Shown here piece after piece: positions 52,631 to 62,909 of a DNA stretch of 64,000 nucleotides. The stretch is from Erinaceus europaeus. Its lineage: Eukaryota; Chordata; Mammalia; Eulipotyphla; Erinaceidae. Location of the stretch: NCBI RefSeq assembly GCF_950295315.1, contig NC_080176.1, positions 30,094,109-30,158,108 of the forward strand. Reading direction: 5' to 3'. The notes beneath the pieces were generated by a model. It was not told the DNA's origin, made no database searches, and saw nothing but the letters and a program-made list of their open reading frames with translations. The translations under genes and the position numbers were made by a program. Numbering within the stretch: the first letter of the stretch is position 1; each line of letters opens with the position of its first letter.

Positions 52631-52979
52631 ACCAACTCTTAAGATGTGAAAAACAACCCATCAAAGGGTCCTTAATCTTGTTTAAACAGTTTGGGGTAGT
52701 GTTGCTCCAAGGTTTCAGCAGGTTCAGTGGAGCCACTAGGAGTGACAACAGGAAGAGAAGCCAGGATGAAAGGGTGTATGTATGGGGGGTTGGAGGAGCA
52801 GTGAAGTAGATTCTACAAACACAACTCCCACCCCAGATTTAACAGTTCTCTTCATGGTCCAGTCTGGACAAAAATGAGAGTCAAAGGATACAAGAAACAC
52901 ACCATGTAAGAATGACCTTCTCCATCCATGTTTTCCATTGTTTCCAACAATCATTTTGTGAGATCAAAAAGGAACAAGA
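52631..52979. other. Single-copy DNA
   Basis: No features recognised. Confidence 0.35.
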
Positions 52980-53135
52980 AGACTAGAGAGATAGCTCACA
53001 AGGTTGGATCACCCATGCTGTGCACCCGGCTCAGTGTTTCTCACATCTTCCTTCTCTCATTCTTGTTCTCTGTTTCTCTATGTAAATGAAAAAGTACTTC
53101 AAAAGTTATGAAGTCATGCATGCTCTAGGCCTTGA
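52980..53135 (+). mobile_element. SINE family D-like (old)
   Basis: ACTAGAGAGATAGCTCACAAGG, CTGTGCACCCGGCTCAG, CT-rich body, then ATGAAGTCATGCATGCTC. Similar in outline to 1485 and 16268. Confidence 0.5.
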
Positions 53136-53142
53136 TTCTGCA

Positions 53143-53325
53143 CAGGAGGAAGAGGAGAAATAAAAAGGAAGGAAGAAGAGGAGGAGAAATAGAAGGAGGA
53201 AGAGGAGAAAGATATTAGAAGGAGAAGGAAGAGAAGGAGAGGCTAAGAAAGAGGACAAGAAGAAAGAGGAGAAGGAAGAGGGAAAAGAGGAGGAGACAGA
53301 GGAGAAGATGGTAGAGGAGACATGA
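53143..53325. repeat. GA-rich imperfect purine tract
   Basis: GGAGGAAGAGGAGAAA and related units over about 180 bp. Confidence 0.9.
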
Positions 53326-53402
53326 TATTGAAAGAAAGGCTTATTCACACCAAATATATGGGATTGAGGATAGCTCCTATATAACTGTTACAAATAAAAC
53401 AG

Positions 53403-53670
53403 GCCTGGGGTCAGGTAGTGACTCACCCAGTTAAGTGCACATAGTAATATGTACAATGACCCACAAAAGGACCCAGGTTCAAGCCCCTGCTCTCCACCTG
53501 TAGGAGGGATGTTTCACATGCAGTGAAGCAGGTCTTCAGGTGTCTTATTATCTCTCTCCCTATCAGTCTCTCCCTCCCCTTCCAATTTCATTCTGTCTTA
53601 TCAAATAAAATGAAAAAAAAAAAAGAGGAAAGAATGACCACCAGTGGATTTGTAGTGCCAGCACAAAGAT
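53403..53670 (+). mobile_element. SINE family A, truncated in its 3' module
   Basis: CTGGGGTCAGGTAGTGACTC, ATGACCCACAAAAGGACCC (insertion in the head), GGTTCAAGCCCCTGC, GTGAAGCAGGTCTTCAGG, TAGTGCCAGCAC. The 3' module stops abruptly where duplication copy 2 begins. Confidence 0.85.
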
Positions 53671-53675
53671 TCAAC

Positions 53676-53850
53676 AGGGTCATTAATGATAAAGTAAGAG
53701 CAAGAGTTCAGGCTCAAACGTTCTTAGTCAATGGACCACTAACTTCTAAGAGTTGGTCAGTATTCCACTCCCACAGTGGGCAGTGAATTCTTCTTTAGTT
53801 CTTGGTGGTGCTTGAGGTTACCTCTTCCTACATTACATGCTGGAGGGAAG
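53676..53850 (+). repeat. Copy 2 of the local duplication
   Basis: Matches 52453-52630 in the same orientation, about 1.22 kb apart. It begins inside the truncated 3' module of the SINE, so copy 2 is probably the inserted one. Confidence 0.85.
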
Positions 53851-53999
53851 GATGATAGCTTTGGAGGCAAAAAAATAATATAAATAAGAATAAAAAATAA
53901 AACAAAACAGGTCAAGAGTAGGGTTATTTATATCAAGTTCTACCAAAACTTAATAACTTAATGAGGTGTAGTTTTAGCCTCTCCTCTTAGAATTATTCT

Positions 54000-54590
54000 T
54001 TAATATTTTATTAGTGATATAATAAACTGTTTACAATACATAAGATTATAGGAATATAGTTCCACACTACATCCAACACCAAAGTTTATCTCCCCACCCC
54101 CATAGTCTTACAGGCAGTTTGTCTACTCTTTTTGTTTGTTTATTTATCTTGTTTTCCTTTGATTTTGTAAGTTCATGCACTACAATTGTCTAGATTGTAG
54201 AATATGAGTCAAACCATCTGGTAGTTGTCTTTTACCTCCTTCACTAAGCATCATCACCACTAATTCCATACATTTTGTCCTCAAGGATACAATATCATTT
54301 TTAACTGCAAAGTAATATTTCACTGACTGTATATCTCATAACTTCCCAGTTGTTCATCAATGGACATTGATGTGGGAATGAAAACTGTTGTGGCCTCAGT
54401 GGAAAATAATGTAGAGAGCAGTTAGAAAAATAAAAATGGAAATATCCTGTGATCCAGCAATAACACTCCTAGGCATATATCCAAAGGACATGAAAACACT
54501 AATCTGAAGGGACATGTGCACCCCTCTGTTTGCGGCTGTGTGACTCACAATTGCCAAGAAGTGGAAGCTACCCAAATGGAATTTTTAAAC
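54000..54590. mobile_element. Old LINE-1 with 5' inversion
   Basis: 54000-54374 is antisense type II-like 3' end and ORF2 tail (CCACACTACATCCAACACC, AACTTCCCAGTTGTTCATC). 54375-54590 is sense ORF2 (AATGTAGAGAGCAGTTAG, GTGATCCAGCAATAACACTCC, CCAAAGGACATG). The meeting of opposite strands in one element fits twin priming. Confidence 0.7.
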
Positions 54591-54754
54591 CAGTCAGTTT
54601 TTAATTTCCTGATCAGCCTTAGTGAATTAGCCTTCATAAGACACTCCTTCTGCTTCACCACCTTCCATGAAGAAAGGAATATTTGCCTGAGACCAACTTC
54701 CTTTTCTTTGTCCCAAACTCTTTTCTATAAAGAGACTATAAAAACCTTTCATTT

Positions 54755-55023
54755 GGGGAGTTGGGTGGTAGCGCAGTGGGTTTAGCACAGATGGCGCAAA
54801 GCGAAGGACCAGCGTAAGGATCCCGGTTTAAGCTCCCGGCTCTGCACCTGCAGGAAAGTCGGTTCACAGGCTGTGAAGCAGGTCTGCAGGTGACTATCTT
54901 TCTCTCCCCCTCTCTGTCTTCCCCTCCTCTCTCCATATCTCTCTGTCCTATCCAACAATGACAACAACAATGAAACATCAAGGGCAACAAAAGGGAAGAA
55001 ATAAATAAAGTAAATATTTCTTT
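54755..55023 (+). mobile_element. SINE family B with target-site duplication
   Basis: GGGAGTTGGGTGGTAGCGCAG, GTTTAAGCTCCCGGC, CACCTGCAGGAAAGTCGG, CCAACAATGACAACAAC, GGGCAACAAAAGGGAAG. AAAACCTTTCATTT at 54741-54754 and AAAACCCTTTCATTT at 55024-55038 flank it. Confidence 0.92.
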
Positions 55024-55094
55024 AAAACCCTTTCATTTTTTAAAATGTACACAGCTCCTTTCTCTTTGCTGGTGGGATTTATGAATCATTGAGT

Positions 55095-55109
55095 AAAACC
55101 AGTCAAATC
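55095..55109 (+). repeat. 5' target-site duplication of the LINE-1 insertion
   Basis: AAAACCAGTCAAATC, identical to 62906-62920. The complementary strand would read ...GGTTTT/ACTC at the nick, a reasonable L1 endonuclease site (TTTT/A). Confidence 0.85.
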
Positions 55110-55345
55110 GACCAGAAGTCAGAGCTGAGCAGTGTTCTGGCACAAAAAAAAAAAAAGTCAGTCTAGTAATAATATATTTTTCCAATTTTCATTTATATAT
55201 AAAATTTTATTTCTCCTTTGATTCTGAAGGACAACTTCTCTGATAATAGTATTCTGGTTGGATTTTTTTTTTCTTTCACTGTTTTGAATATATAATCTCA
55301 CTCCTTCCTGGTCTACAAAATTTCTGCTAAAAAAAAAAAAAAAAA
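55110..55345 (+). mobile_element. Candidate 5'-transduced segment carried by the LINE-1
   Basis: These 236 bp lie inside the target duplication but upstream of the L1 5' UTR. They comprise a family C SINE 3' end (CAGAGCTGAGCAGTGTTCTGG) with A13, an old antisense L1-like segment (55155-55328; the minus strand has AGTTGTCCTTCAGAATC and AAAGGAGAAAT), and A17 at 55329-55345 touching the L1 start. If the flanking duplication is real, all of this was copied from the source locus. Confidence 0.6.
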
Positions 55346-55346
55346 T

Positions 55347-56717
55347 GGAGGGAGGTAAGATGGCGACGGCCTGAGAAGTCGCTAACAGCGAGTGCTCTGA
55401 TAGCATCGTCGGCAAAGGTAGGATTTTCTGCCTTTAGCAGGCCAGTCAACAAGGGGGGAGCACCAAAGAAGTGATTACAGTTTAATTTGGGTTAACAATT
55501 AGAGCAAAGGGGACACGGACTAGCGGGGCTCCAGAATTCCCAGGCGGCGCCAGGCAAGGCGAGTGCGCCGGGCATTGTCCTCCGCCCGCCCGGGAAGGCG
55601 GCTCCTCCGCCGGTTGCAGAGCGCAGCGGGCAGAGGACCCGGAGAGAGCACTTTAGCTCGGGGGCTGCCTCTTGGGAGTTGCCAGGGTCCACCGCGACCC
55701 TGAGGGTGGATCCAAAGACTTCTTGAGTATAGCTCTCATTGGATCAAAGGACTTGGAGCTAGTTTTCATTTTTGAGAAATCCTTTAAAAAAGTCTGGAGG
55801 GCGGGGATTCCCGGAAGATGGCGCCCAGAGAAGCAGAAGCGGCCAGCCTTTGAGCTCCGGACACATCTCGTGTAAACAATAGGATTTTCTGCCTTTAGCA
55901 AGCCAGCCAATAAGGGGCCATAACGGTCATACCAAGGATGTTTCTATAACTTAATTTGGGTTAAGAATTAGAGTAGGGGAAAAAATTCTTTTTTCTTCCT
56001 TTTAATTTTCAAGCATACATCCTTCACGCCGCCCCCCCCCCCCCATAAGCAGTGCCTGGGACCAGCTACTAGCAGGATACCCCATACCACCAAACAGGTT
56101 TTTTTTTTTTTTTTCTTTCCTCTTTCCTTTTTTTTTTTTTTTTTTTTTTTTTTAATTCACTGATACACATTTGGGAAGTTCCTCGCACTGCTCTTTAATT
56201 ACAACTCTACTTCTTATCTTCTCCCTTTTCTCTCTCTTATCTCTCTCTATCTCTCTTTTTTTTTTTTTTTTTTTTTTAATCTTGTCATACACTTCTTTCT
56301 TCTTTGCCTTTCTGAATTTGTGAATTACTTTGGGGAAGAAATCTGACCCAGAGTGGACTCTCTATGTGTGTATCTCTGCTCTAGTTCCCTTTACACTCTT
56401 GTTACCCTTAGAATATACACTGGATAGTAGATTTGCATAACTGTCTATTCTTGCTATCCTCTCTTCCTTTTCTCTTTCTTCACTGGGATTTGGTTACTAT
56501 TTTTTCACGGACTGGAGAAATTGTTTGGCTAACTGGTAACGATTAAACTCCTTCAATACTTACTTCAATTGCTACGGTTATTCCGGAGGTTGGTGAGTGC
56601 AATTGTCATAAAGGTATTTAGTACAGTGTTACTTGTGCTCAAAACACAACAACTGAGGAACAACAGAGCATTAAAAAAAAAAAAAAAGAGAGAGAAACAC
56701 ATAAATTAAAAAAAAAA
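55347..56717 (+). promoter_or_regulatory. LINE-1 5' UTR / internal promoter, two tandem units
   Basis: Both units begin with a YY1-like AAGATGGCG (55357 and 55815) and share AGGATTTTCTGCCTTTAGCA (55420 and 55881) and TTAATTTGGGTTAA (55482 and 55951), a period of about 460 bp. The stretch 55540-55640 is strongly CpG-rich. The second unit passes into a C-run near 56030-56044 and long T-runs (56101-56155; 56257-56278) ahead of ORF1. In human L1 a YY1 site at the very start fixes the transcription start; a similar role here is inference. Confidence 0.85.
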
Positions 56718-57473
56718 ATGGGTAGATTAAAAACAAATAAAACTGCTACCCCAATGAATGAAGACAAGAGCCCAGAAGAAACCACAAATCAGTCAGAAGT
56801 AACCATAGATAAGAAAAGTATGCAAGCAATAATAAACTTATTAATCACAGAAATGAAAACAACATTGGAGGAAAGAAATGGCAGTATTAGGGAAACAACA
56901 GTTGAGACCCCCAAGGAAAATACCGATTATCTTGAGACAATTAGAGAACTGAAAGCTGAAATAGCTGTAATGAAGAAAGAAGCTGAGGCAAGGGAAAGCA
57001 GACTAACAGAAGCAGAAAACAGAATTAGTCAGACAGAGGATGAGTTAGAGAAAACTAAGAAAGAGGTGAAAGAGCTTAAAAAGAGATTGAGAGACACTGA
57101 AAACAACAACAGAGACATATGGGATGATCTCAAAAGAAGTAACATTCGTATAATTGGCCTGCCAGAGGAAGAAAGAGAGGAAGGGGAAGCAAACATCCTA
57201 GAGGAAATAATACAAGAAAATTTCCCAGACCTGAATAACAGAAAGGATATCAAGGTGCAAGAGGCCCAGAGAGTACCAAACAGAATCAACCCAGACCTGA
57301 AAACACCAAGACACATCATAGTCACAATGAGAAGAAGTAAGGATAAAGAAAGGATCCTAAAGGCTGCAAGAGAGAAACAAAAAGTCACATACAGGGGAAA
57401 ACCCATAAGACTTTCTGCAGATTTTTCAACTCAAACTCTAAAAGCCAGAAGGGAGTGGCAAGATATCTATTGA
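56718..57473 (+). CDS. LINE-1 ORF1 protein (RNA-binding chaperone), cut short by an in-frame TGA
   Basis: ORF1p forms trimers that coat L1 RNA in cytoplasmic particles and acts as a nucleic-acid chaperone. Residues 1-60 are a basic, variable N-terminus. Roughly 70-135 is a heptad-rich coiled coil full of E/K (ELKAEIAVMKKEAE, TKKEVKELKKRL). The RRM starts near residue 142 (NIRIIGLPE). The C-terminal domain begins near 208 and holds KAAREKQKVTYRGKPIRL. The chosen ATG sits in a good context (A at -3, G at +4). The TGA at 57471-57473 comes after REWQDIY, where mammalian ORF1p normally continues about 50 residues more. The frame beyond stays open to TAA at 57630, so this is a single nonsense change. 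The shortened protein should lack part of the C-terminal domain and is probably inactive, unless the stop is read through. Confidence 0.93.
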   Translation: MGRLKTNKTATPMNEDKSPEETTNQSEVTIDKKSMQAIINLLITEMKTTLEERNGSIRETTVETPKENTDYLETIRELKAEIAVMKKEAEARESRLTEAENRISQTEDELEKTKKEVKELKKRLRDTENNNRDIWDDLKRSNIRIIGLPEEEREEGEANILEEIIQENFPDLNNRKDIKVQEAQRVPNRINPDLKTPRHIIVTMRRSKDKERILKAAREKQKVTYRGKPIRLSADFSTQTLKARREWQDIY

Positions 57474-57632
57474 GCCCTGAATGAAAAAGGGTTTCAACCA
57501 AGGATTATATATCCTGCTAGACTTTCATTCAAGCTAGATGGAGGGATCAAAACCTTCTTAGACAAACAACAGTTAAAGGAGGCAACTATCACCAAGCCGG
57601 CCCTGAAAGAGGTACTAAAAGACCTCTTATAA
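57474..57632 (+). pseudogene. Remaining 3' part of LINE-1 ORF1 after the nonsense codon
   Basis: Same frame as ORF1, 52 sense codons ending TTA TAA at 57627-57632. It includes the conserved words GFQPRIIYPARLSF and TKPALKEVLKDLL of the ORF1p C-terminus. No frameshift is present. With the TGA the full frame would be 304 codons, a little shorter than human ORF1p (338). Confidence 0.92.
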
Positions 57633-57692
57633 ACAAGAACATCACTATAATACTTGTAATATATCAGAGTAAACAAATTGTTTTTTAGAACA
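57633..57692 (+). other. ORF1-ORF2 spacer
   Basis: 60 bp of AT-rich sequence between the ORF1 TAA and the ORF2 ATG. In-frame sequence upstream of the ATG is open only back to a TTG at 57678, so the ATG at 57693 is the sensible start. Confidence 0.85.
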
Positions 57693-60600
57693 ATGGCACT
57701 ACAATACATTAAATCCATAATATCAATAAATGTCAATGGCTTAAACTCACCCATCAAAAGGCACAGGGTGGGGGGATGGATCAGAAAACATAACCCAACC
57801 ATATGCTGCTTGCAAGAATCCCATCTGTCACAACAAGATAAACACAGACTTAAAGTGAAAGGATGGAAAACTATCATACAGGCTAACGGTCCACAAAAAA
57901 GGGCAGGAACAGCCATTCTCATCTCAGACATGATAGATTTTAAATTAAATAAAGTAATAAAAGATAGGCAAGGACATTACATAATGATTAGAGGATCAAT
58001 CAGCCAAGAAGACTTAACAATTATTAACATCTATGCACCCAACGAGGGACCATCTAAATACATTAAACACCTATTGAAAGAATTTCAAAAATACATCAAT
58101 AGTAATACAATAATAGTGGGAGACTTCAATACCCCACTCTCACACTTAGACAGATCAACAAAGCAGAGAACCAATAAAGATACAAGAGAATTGAATGAAG
58201 AGATTGACAGACTAGACCTCTTGGACATTTTCAGACTCCTCCACCCCAAAAAACTGGAATACACCTTCTTTTCAAATCCACACAACACATACTCAAGGAT
58301 AGACCACATGTTAGGCCACAAAGACAGCATCAATAAATTCAAGAGCATTGAAATCATCCCAAGTATCTTCTCAGACCACAGTGGAGTAAAACTAACTTTT
58401 AACAACAAACGGAAAATTATTAAAAGACATAGAATTTGGAAACTAAACAACATGCTCCTTAAGAACCACTGGGTCAGACACTCACTCAAACAGGAAATTC
58501 AAATGTTCCTGGAAACTAATGAAAATGAAGACACAACCTATCAAAATATTTGGGACACAGCTAAAGCAGTACTGAGAGGGAAACTTATAGCTATACAATC
58601 ACATATTAAACACCAAGAAGAAGCCCAAATGAACGAACTTACTACACACCTCAAGGACTTAGAGGAAGAGGAACAAAGGAACCCTAAAGCAACCAGAAGG
58701 ACAGAAATCACTAAAGTTAGAGCAGAAATAAACAACATCGAAAATAAAAGAACCATACAAAAGATCAATGAAGCCAAATGTTGGTTCTTTGAAAGATTAA
58801 ACAAAATTGACAAACCCCTAGCCAGACTCACCAAACAAAAAAGAGAGAAGACTCAAATTAATAGAATTGTAAACGATACAGGAGATATCACAACTGACAC
58901 CACAGAAATCCAGAGAATTCTGCGAAACTTCTATAAAGAACTATATGCCACCAAGCTAGAGAATCTGGAAGAAATGGAACAATTCCTAGAAACCTATGCA
59001 CTTCCAAAACTGAACCAAGAAGAACTACAAAATCTAAATGCACCAATCACAGACAAAGAAATTGAAACCGTTATTAAGAATCTCCCCAACAACAAAAGTC
59101 CTGGACCAGATGGCTTCACAAACGAATTCTACAAAACTTTCAGGAAACAGTTAATACCCATACTTCTTAAGCTATTCCATAAGATTGAAGAAACAGGAAT
59201 ACTCCCTTCCACCTTCTATGAAGCCAACATCACCCTGATACCAAAAGCTGATAGGGACAGAACAAAAAAGGAAAACTACAGACCAATATCTCTGATGAAC
59301 ATAGATGCCAAAATATTAAACAAGATCTTGGCCAACCGGATACAGCAACACATCAAAAAGATTGTTCATCATGACCAAGTGGGATTCATCCCAGGAATGC
59401 AAGGCTGGTTCAACATCCGTAAATCAATCAATGTCATTCATCACATCAATAAAAGCAAAGCCAAAAATCACATGATTATCTCAATAGATGCAGAGAAAGC
59501 CTTTGATAAAATCCAACACCCATTCATGCTCAAAACTCTACAAAAAATGGGAATAGATGGGAAATTCCTCAAGATAGTGGAGTCTATATATAGCAAACCT
59601 ACAGCCAACATCATACTCAATGGAGAGAAGCTGAAAGCATTCCCCCTCAGATCAGGGACTAGACAGGGCTGCCCACTGTCACCGTTACTCTTCAACATAG
59701 TATTGGAAGTTCTTGCCATAGCAATCAGGCAAGAGAAAGAAATCAAAGGGATACAGATTGGAAGGGAAGAAGTCAAGCTCTCACTATTTGCAGATGATAT
59801 GATAGTATACATAGAAAGACCTAAAGAATCCAGTAGAAAATTACTGGAAGTTGTTAGGCAATATAGCAAGGTATCAGGCTACAAAATCAATGTACAAAAA
59901 TCAGTGGCATTTCTTTATGCAAACACTAAATCTGAAGAAGAAGACATCCAGAAATCACTCCCATTTACTGTTTCAGCAAAATCAATCAAATACCTAGGAA
60001 TAAAGTTGACCAAAGAAGTGAAAGACTTGTATGCTGAAAACTATGAGTCGCTACTCAAGGAGATAGAAACTGATACCAAGAAATGGAAAGATATCCCATG
60101 CTCATGGATTGGAAGAATAAATATCATCAAAATGAACATTCTCCCCAGAGCCATATACAAATTCAATGCAATACCCATCAAAGTTCCACCAAGCTTCTTT
60201 AAGAGAATAGAACAAACACTACAATCATTTATCTGGAACCTGAAAACACCTAGAATTGCCAAAACCATCCTAAGGAAAAGAAACAGAAATGGAGTCATCA
60301 CACTCCCAGACCTTAAACTATATTATAAAGCCATCATCATCAAAACAGCATGGTACTGGAACAAAAATAGGCACACAGACCAGTGGAACAGAATTGAAAG
60401 CCCAGAAGTAAATCCCAACACCTATGGGCATCTAATCTTTGATAAGGGGGCCCAAAGGATTAAATGGAAGAAGGAGGCTCTCTTCAATAAATGGTGCTGG
60501 GAAAACTGGGTTGAAACATGCAGAAGAATGAAATTGAACCACTTTATCTTACCAGAAACAAAAATCAATTCCAAATGGATCAAAGACCTAGATGTCAGAA

Positions 60601-61517
60601 CAGAAACAATCAAATACTTAGAGGAAAACATTGGTAAAACACTTTCCCATCTACACCTCAAGGATATCTTTGATGAATCAAACCCAATTGCAAGGAAGAC
60701 CAAAGCAGAAACAAACCAATGGGACTACATCAAATTGAAAAGCTTCTGCACATCCAAAGAAACTATTAAACAAACAGAGAGACCCCTCACAGAATGGGAG
60801 AAGATCTTCACATGCCATACATCAGACAAGAAACTAATCACCAAAATATATAAAGAGCTCAGCAAACTTAGCCGCAAAAAAGCAAATGACCCCATCCAAA
60901 AATGGGCAGAGGAAATGAACAAAACATTCACCACAGAGGAGATCCAAAAGGCTAACAAACATATGAAAAACTGCTCTAGGTCACTGATTGTCAGAGAAAT
61001 GCAAATTAAGACAACACTAAGATACCACCTCACTCCTGTAAGAATGGCATACATCAAAAAGGACAGCAGCAACAAATGCTGGAGAGGATGTGGGGACAGA
61101 GGAACCCTTTTACATTGCTGGTGGGAATGTAAATTGGTACAGCCTCTGTGGAGAGCAGTCTGGAAAACTCTCAGAAGGCTAGACATGGACCTTCCATATG
61201 ACCCAATAATTCCTCTCCTGGGGTTATACCCCAAGGACTCCATAACACCCAACCAAAAAGAGGTGTGTACTCCTATGTTCATAGCAGCACAATTCATAAT
61301 AGCTAAAACCTGGAAGCAACCCAGGTGCCCAACAACAGATGAATGGCTGAGAAAGCTGTGGTATATATACACAATGGAATACTATGCAGCTATCAAGAAC
61401 AATGAACTCACCTTCTCTGACCCATCTTGGACAGAGCTAGAAGGAATTATGTTAAGTGGACTAAGTCAGAAAGTTAAAGATGAGTATGGGATGATCCCAC
61501 TCATCAACAGAAGCTGA
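57693..61517 (+). CDS. LINE-1 ORF2 protein: endonuclease and reverse transcriptase
   Basis: ORF2p nicks host DNA and copies L1 RNA into it (target-primed reverse transcription) in the nucleus, acting mostly on its own mRNA. Starting at ATG 57693 (MALQYIKS) it has 1274 residues, against 1275 in human L1. Endonuclease residues are all present: N13 (SINVNGLN), E42 (CLQESHL), Y114 (NIYAPN), D144 and N146 (GDFNTP), D204 (RIDH), D228 and H229 (SDHSG). The reverse transcriptase has [34 protein letters not shown] and the catalytic FADD at 699-702. The Cys-rich C-terminus fits CX3CX7HX4C, with C1129, C1133, H1141 and C1146. No stop or frameshift. Human L1 translates ORF2 by an unconventional, low-level reinitiation; the same is likely here. 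Confidence 0.98.
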   Translation: MALQYIKSIISINVNGLNSPIKRHRVGGWIRKHNPTICCLQESHLSQQDKHRLKVKGWKTIIQANGPQKRAGTAILISDMIDFKLNKVIKDRQGHYIMIRGSISQEDLTIINIYAPNEGPSKYIKHLLKEFQKYINSNTIIVGDFNTPLSHLDRSTKQRTNKDTRELNEEIDRLDLLDIFRLLHPKKLEYTFFSNPHNTYSRIDHMLGHKDSINKFKSIEIIPSIFSDHSGVKLTFNNKRKIIKRHRIWKLNNMLLKNHWVRHSLKQEIQMFLETNENEDTTYQNIWDTAKAVLRGKLIAIQSHIKHQEEAQMNELTTHLKDLEEEEQRNPKATRRTEITKVRAEINNIENKRTIQKINEAKCWFFERLNKIDKPLARLTKQKREKTQINRIVNDTGDITTDTTEIQRILRNFYKELYATKLENLEEMEQFLETYALPKLNQEELQNLNAPITDKEIETVIKNLPNNKSPGPDGFTNEFYKTFRKQLIPILLKLFHKIEETGILPSTFYEANITLIPKADRDRTKKENYRPISLMNIDAKILNKILANRIQQHIKKIVHHDQVGFIPGMQGWFNIRKSINVIHHINKSKAKNHMIISIDAEKAFDKIQHPFMLKTLQKMGIDGKFLKIVESIYSKPTANIILNGEKLKAFPLRSGTRQGCPLSPLLFNIVLEVLAIAIRQEKEIKGIQIGREEVKLSLFADDMIVYIERPKESSRKLLEVVRQYSKVSGYKINVQKSVAFLYANTKSEEEDIQKSLPFTVSAKSIKYLGIKLTKEVKDLYAENYESLLKEIETDTKKWKDIPCSWIGRINIIKMNILPRAIYKFNAIPIKVPPSFFKRIEQTLQSFIWNLKTPRIAKTILRKRNRNGVITLPDLKLYYKAIIIKTAWYWNKNRHTDQWNRIESPEVNPNTYGHLIFDKGAQRIKWKKEALFNKWCWENWVETCRRMKLNHFILPETKINSKWIKDLDVRTETIKYLEENIGKTLSHLHLKDIFDESNPIARKTKAETNQWDYIKLKSFCTSKETIKQTERPLTEWEKIFTCHTSDKKLITKIYKELSKLSRKKANDPIQKWAEEMNKTFTTEEIQKANKHMKNCSRSLIVREMQIKTTLRYHLTPVRMAYIKKDSSNKCWRGCGDRGTLLHCWWECKLVQPLWRAVWKTLRRLDMDLPYDPIIPLLGLYPKDSITPNQKEVCTPMFIAAQFIIAKTWKQPRCPTTDEWLRKLWYIYTMEYYAAIKNNELTFSDPSWTELEGIMLSGLSQKVKDEYGMIPLINRS

Positions 61518-62909
61518 CTTAGAAGATCTGAAAGGGAAACTAAAAGCAGGACCTGATCAAATTGTAAGTAGGGCACCAAAGTAAAAACCCAGTGGTGAGG
61601 GGTAGACATGTAGCTTCCTGGGCCAGTGGGGGGTGGGAATGGGCGGGAGGGATGGGTCACGGTCCTTTGGTGATGGGAATGGTGTTTATGTACACTCCTA
61701 GCAAAATGTAGACATATAAATCAGTAGTTAATTAATATGAGAGGGGGAAATCAATTGTATGTCTCAAAGGTTCTCAAAAGACAAACTGAATCTTTTTAAT
61801 AGATAGGCAACGTATTTGATATGCGGACTCTCTCAAAAGCCTAGACCAAGTAGATTAGAAGCTTCCAATAGCACAGCTATATACAAGATACTGGGTACTG
61901 TACAGCAAACCATAACAAAGGGACTTTTCAAAGTTAACCCAATTAACAAATAATGTGATGATAATATTAACTATTGATTGTCTTTTTGAAGCCTAAGACA
62001 GCAGGAACCTCACATCTTCACTATAGAGCCCCTACTTCCCCCAGTCCTGGCACCCATGGATAGGGCTCACTTTCCCGTATGCTTCTCCCAATATAATATT
62101 CACCCAAATAATATTGCATCCGTCGATCACAACCTAACCAAAGCAACGATTGCCATCTCAACATGCTTCACCTCAGAGTGTATCCAGAGACTTCACGTGT
62201 GGAATGACAACCCTTCAGCTTCATTACTCGGGTGAGACCTTTCCTTTTATAGTACACTCTAATTTCATCTCAGGTAGTTCACTTTCTAACAAAGTCCCAT
62301 AACCTAGACATACACCAGTTTCTGTGAGAGAGAGCGTATGCGCACACGTATCCATAAACTACTGCAAAATATATACCTGAAAGCAGGATTACACTAGAGT
62401 TTGCAGTGAGTACCTCCCCAACACTTCCTCTCCACTATTCCAATCTTGGGATCCATGTTTGCTCAACAAATTGTTTGGCTTTGTATGTTAACTCTCTTTT
62501 CAATCACCAGGTTCCAGATGCCACCAGGATGCTGGCTAGGCTTCCCTGGATTGAAGACCCCACCAATGTGTCCTGGAGCTCAGCTTCCCCAGAGACACAC
62601 CTTACTAGGGAAAGTGAGAGGCAGACTGGGAGTATGGACCGACCAGTCAACGCCCATGTTCAGCGGGGAAGCAATTACAGAAGCCAGACCTTCCACCTTC
62701 TGCAACCCTCAATGACCCTGGGTCCATGCTCCCAGAGGGCTAGAGAATGGGAAGGCTATCATGGGAGAGGGTGGGTTATGGGGATTGGGAGGTGGGAATT
62801 GTGTGGAGTTGTACCCCTCCTACCTTATGCTTTTGTTCACTAATCCTTTCTTAAATTAAAAATTTAAATAAAAAAAAAAAATGAAAAAAAAAAAAAAAAA
62901 AAAAAAAAA
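61518..62909 (+). other. LINE-1 3' UTR with G-quadruplex motif, polyadenylation signal and poly(A)
   Basis: About 1.35 kb of noncoding sequence. A G-rich tract at 61628-61656 has six runs of at least three G spaced by 1-3 bases. The last part has TTTAAATAAAAAA (AATAAA at 62867-62872) and a tail interrupted by ATG at 62881-62883. The region matches 42299-43475 and 47698-49029 in reverse. Confidence 0.93.
61628..61656 (+). promoter_or_regulatory. G-quadruplex-forming motif in the L1 3' UTR
   Basis: Runs of G6, G3, G3, G3, G3 and G3 with loops of one to three bases. The same tract is found near 43950-43980 and, on the minus strand, near 48905-48945. A polypurine/G-rich tract in the 3' UTR is known in several mammalian L1 families. 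Confidence 0.8.

Larger units (their letters stand above)
55347..62909 (+). mobile_element. L1: Nearly intact full-length LINE-1 (non-LTR retrotransposon)
   Basis: The order is 5' UTR (55347-56717), ORF1 (56718-57632, one nonsense codon), 60-bp spacer, ORF2 (57693-61517, open), 3' UTR with AATAAA at 62867-62872, and a poly(A) tail to 62909. The target duplication is perfect and the ORF2 frame intact, so the insertion is young. The length from 55347, about 7.56 kb, exceeds the human L1 (about 6 kb) mainly because of longer UTRs. Confidence 0.97.

Noticed and set aside
56718..57632. ORF1 stop as a programmed stop or selenocysteine codon
   Set aside because: No structural element supporting recoding was seen; a point nonsense mutation is simpler, though readthrough is not excluded.
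57678..57692. Upstream extension of ORF2 to a TTG codon
   Set aside because: No ATG there; the ATG at 57693 gives a protein of 1274 residues, matching the usual L1 ORF2p length.
60725..61372. 215-codon minus-strand frame
   Set aside because: Lies wholly antisense to ORF2 of the intact L1 and recurs antisense to the ORF2 fragment at 43.5 kb, as expected for a shadow frame.
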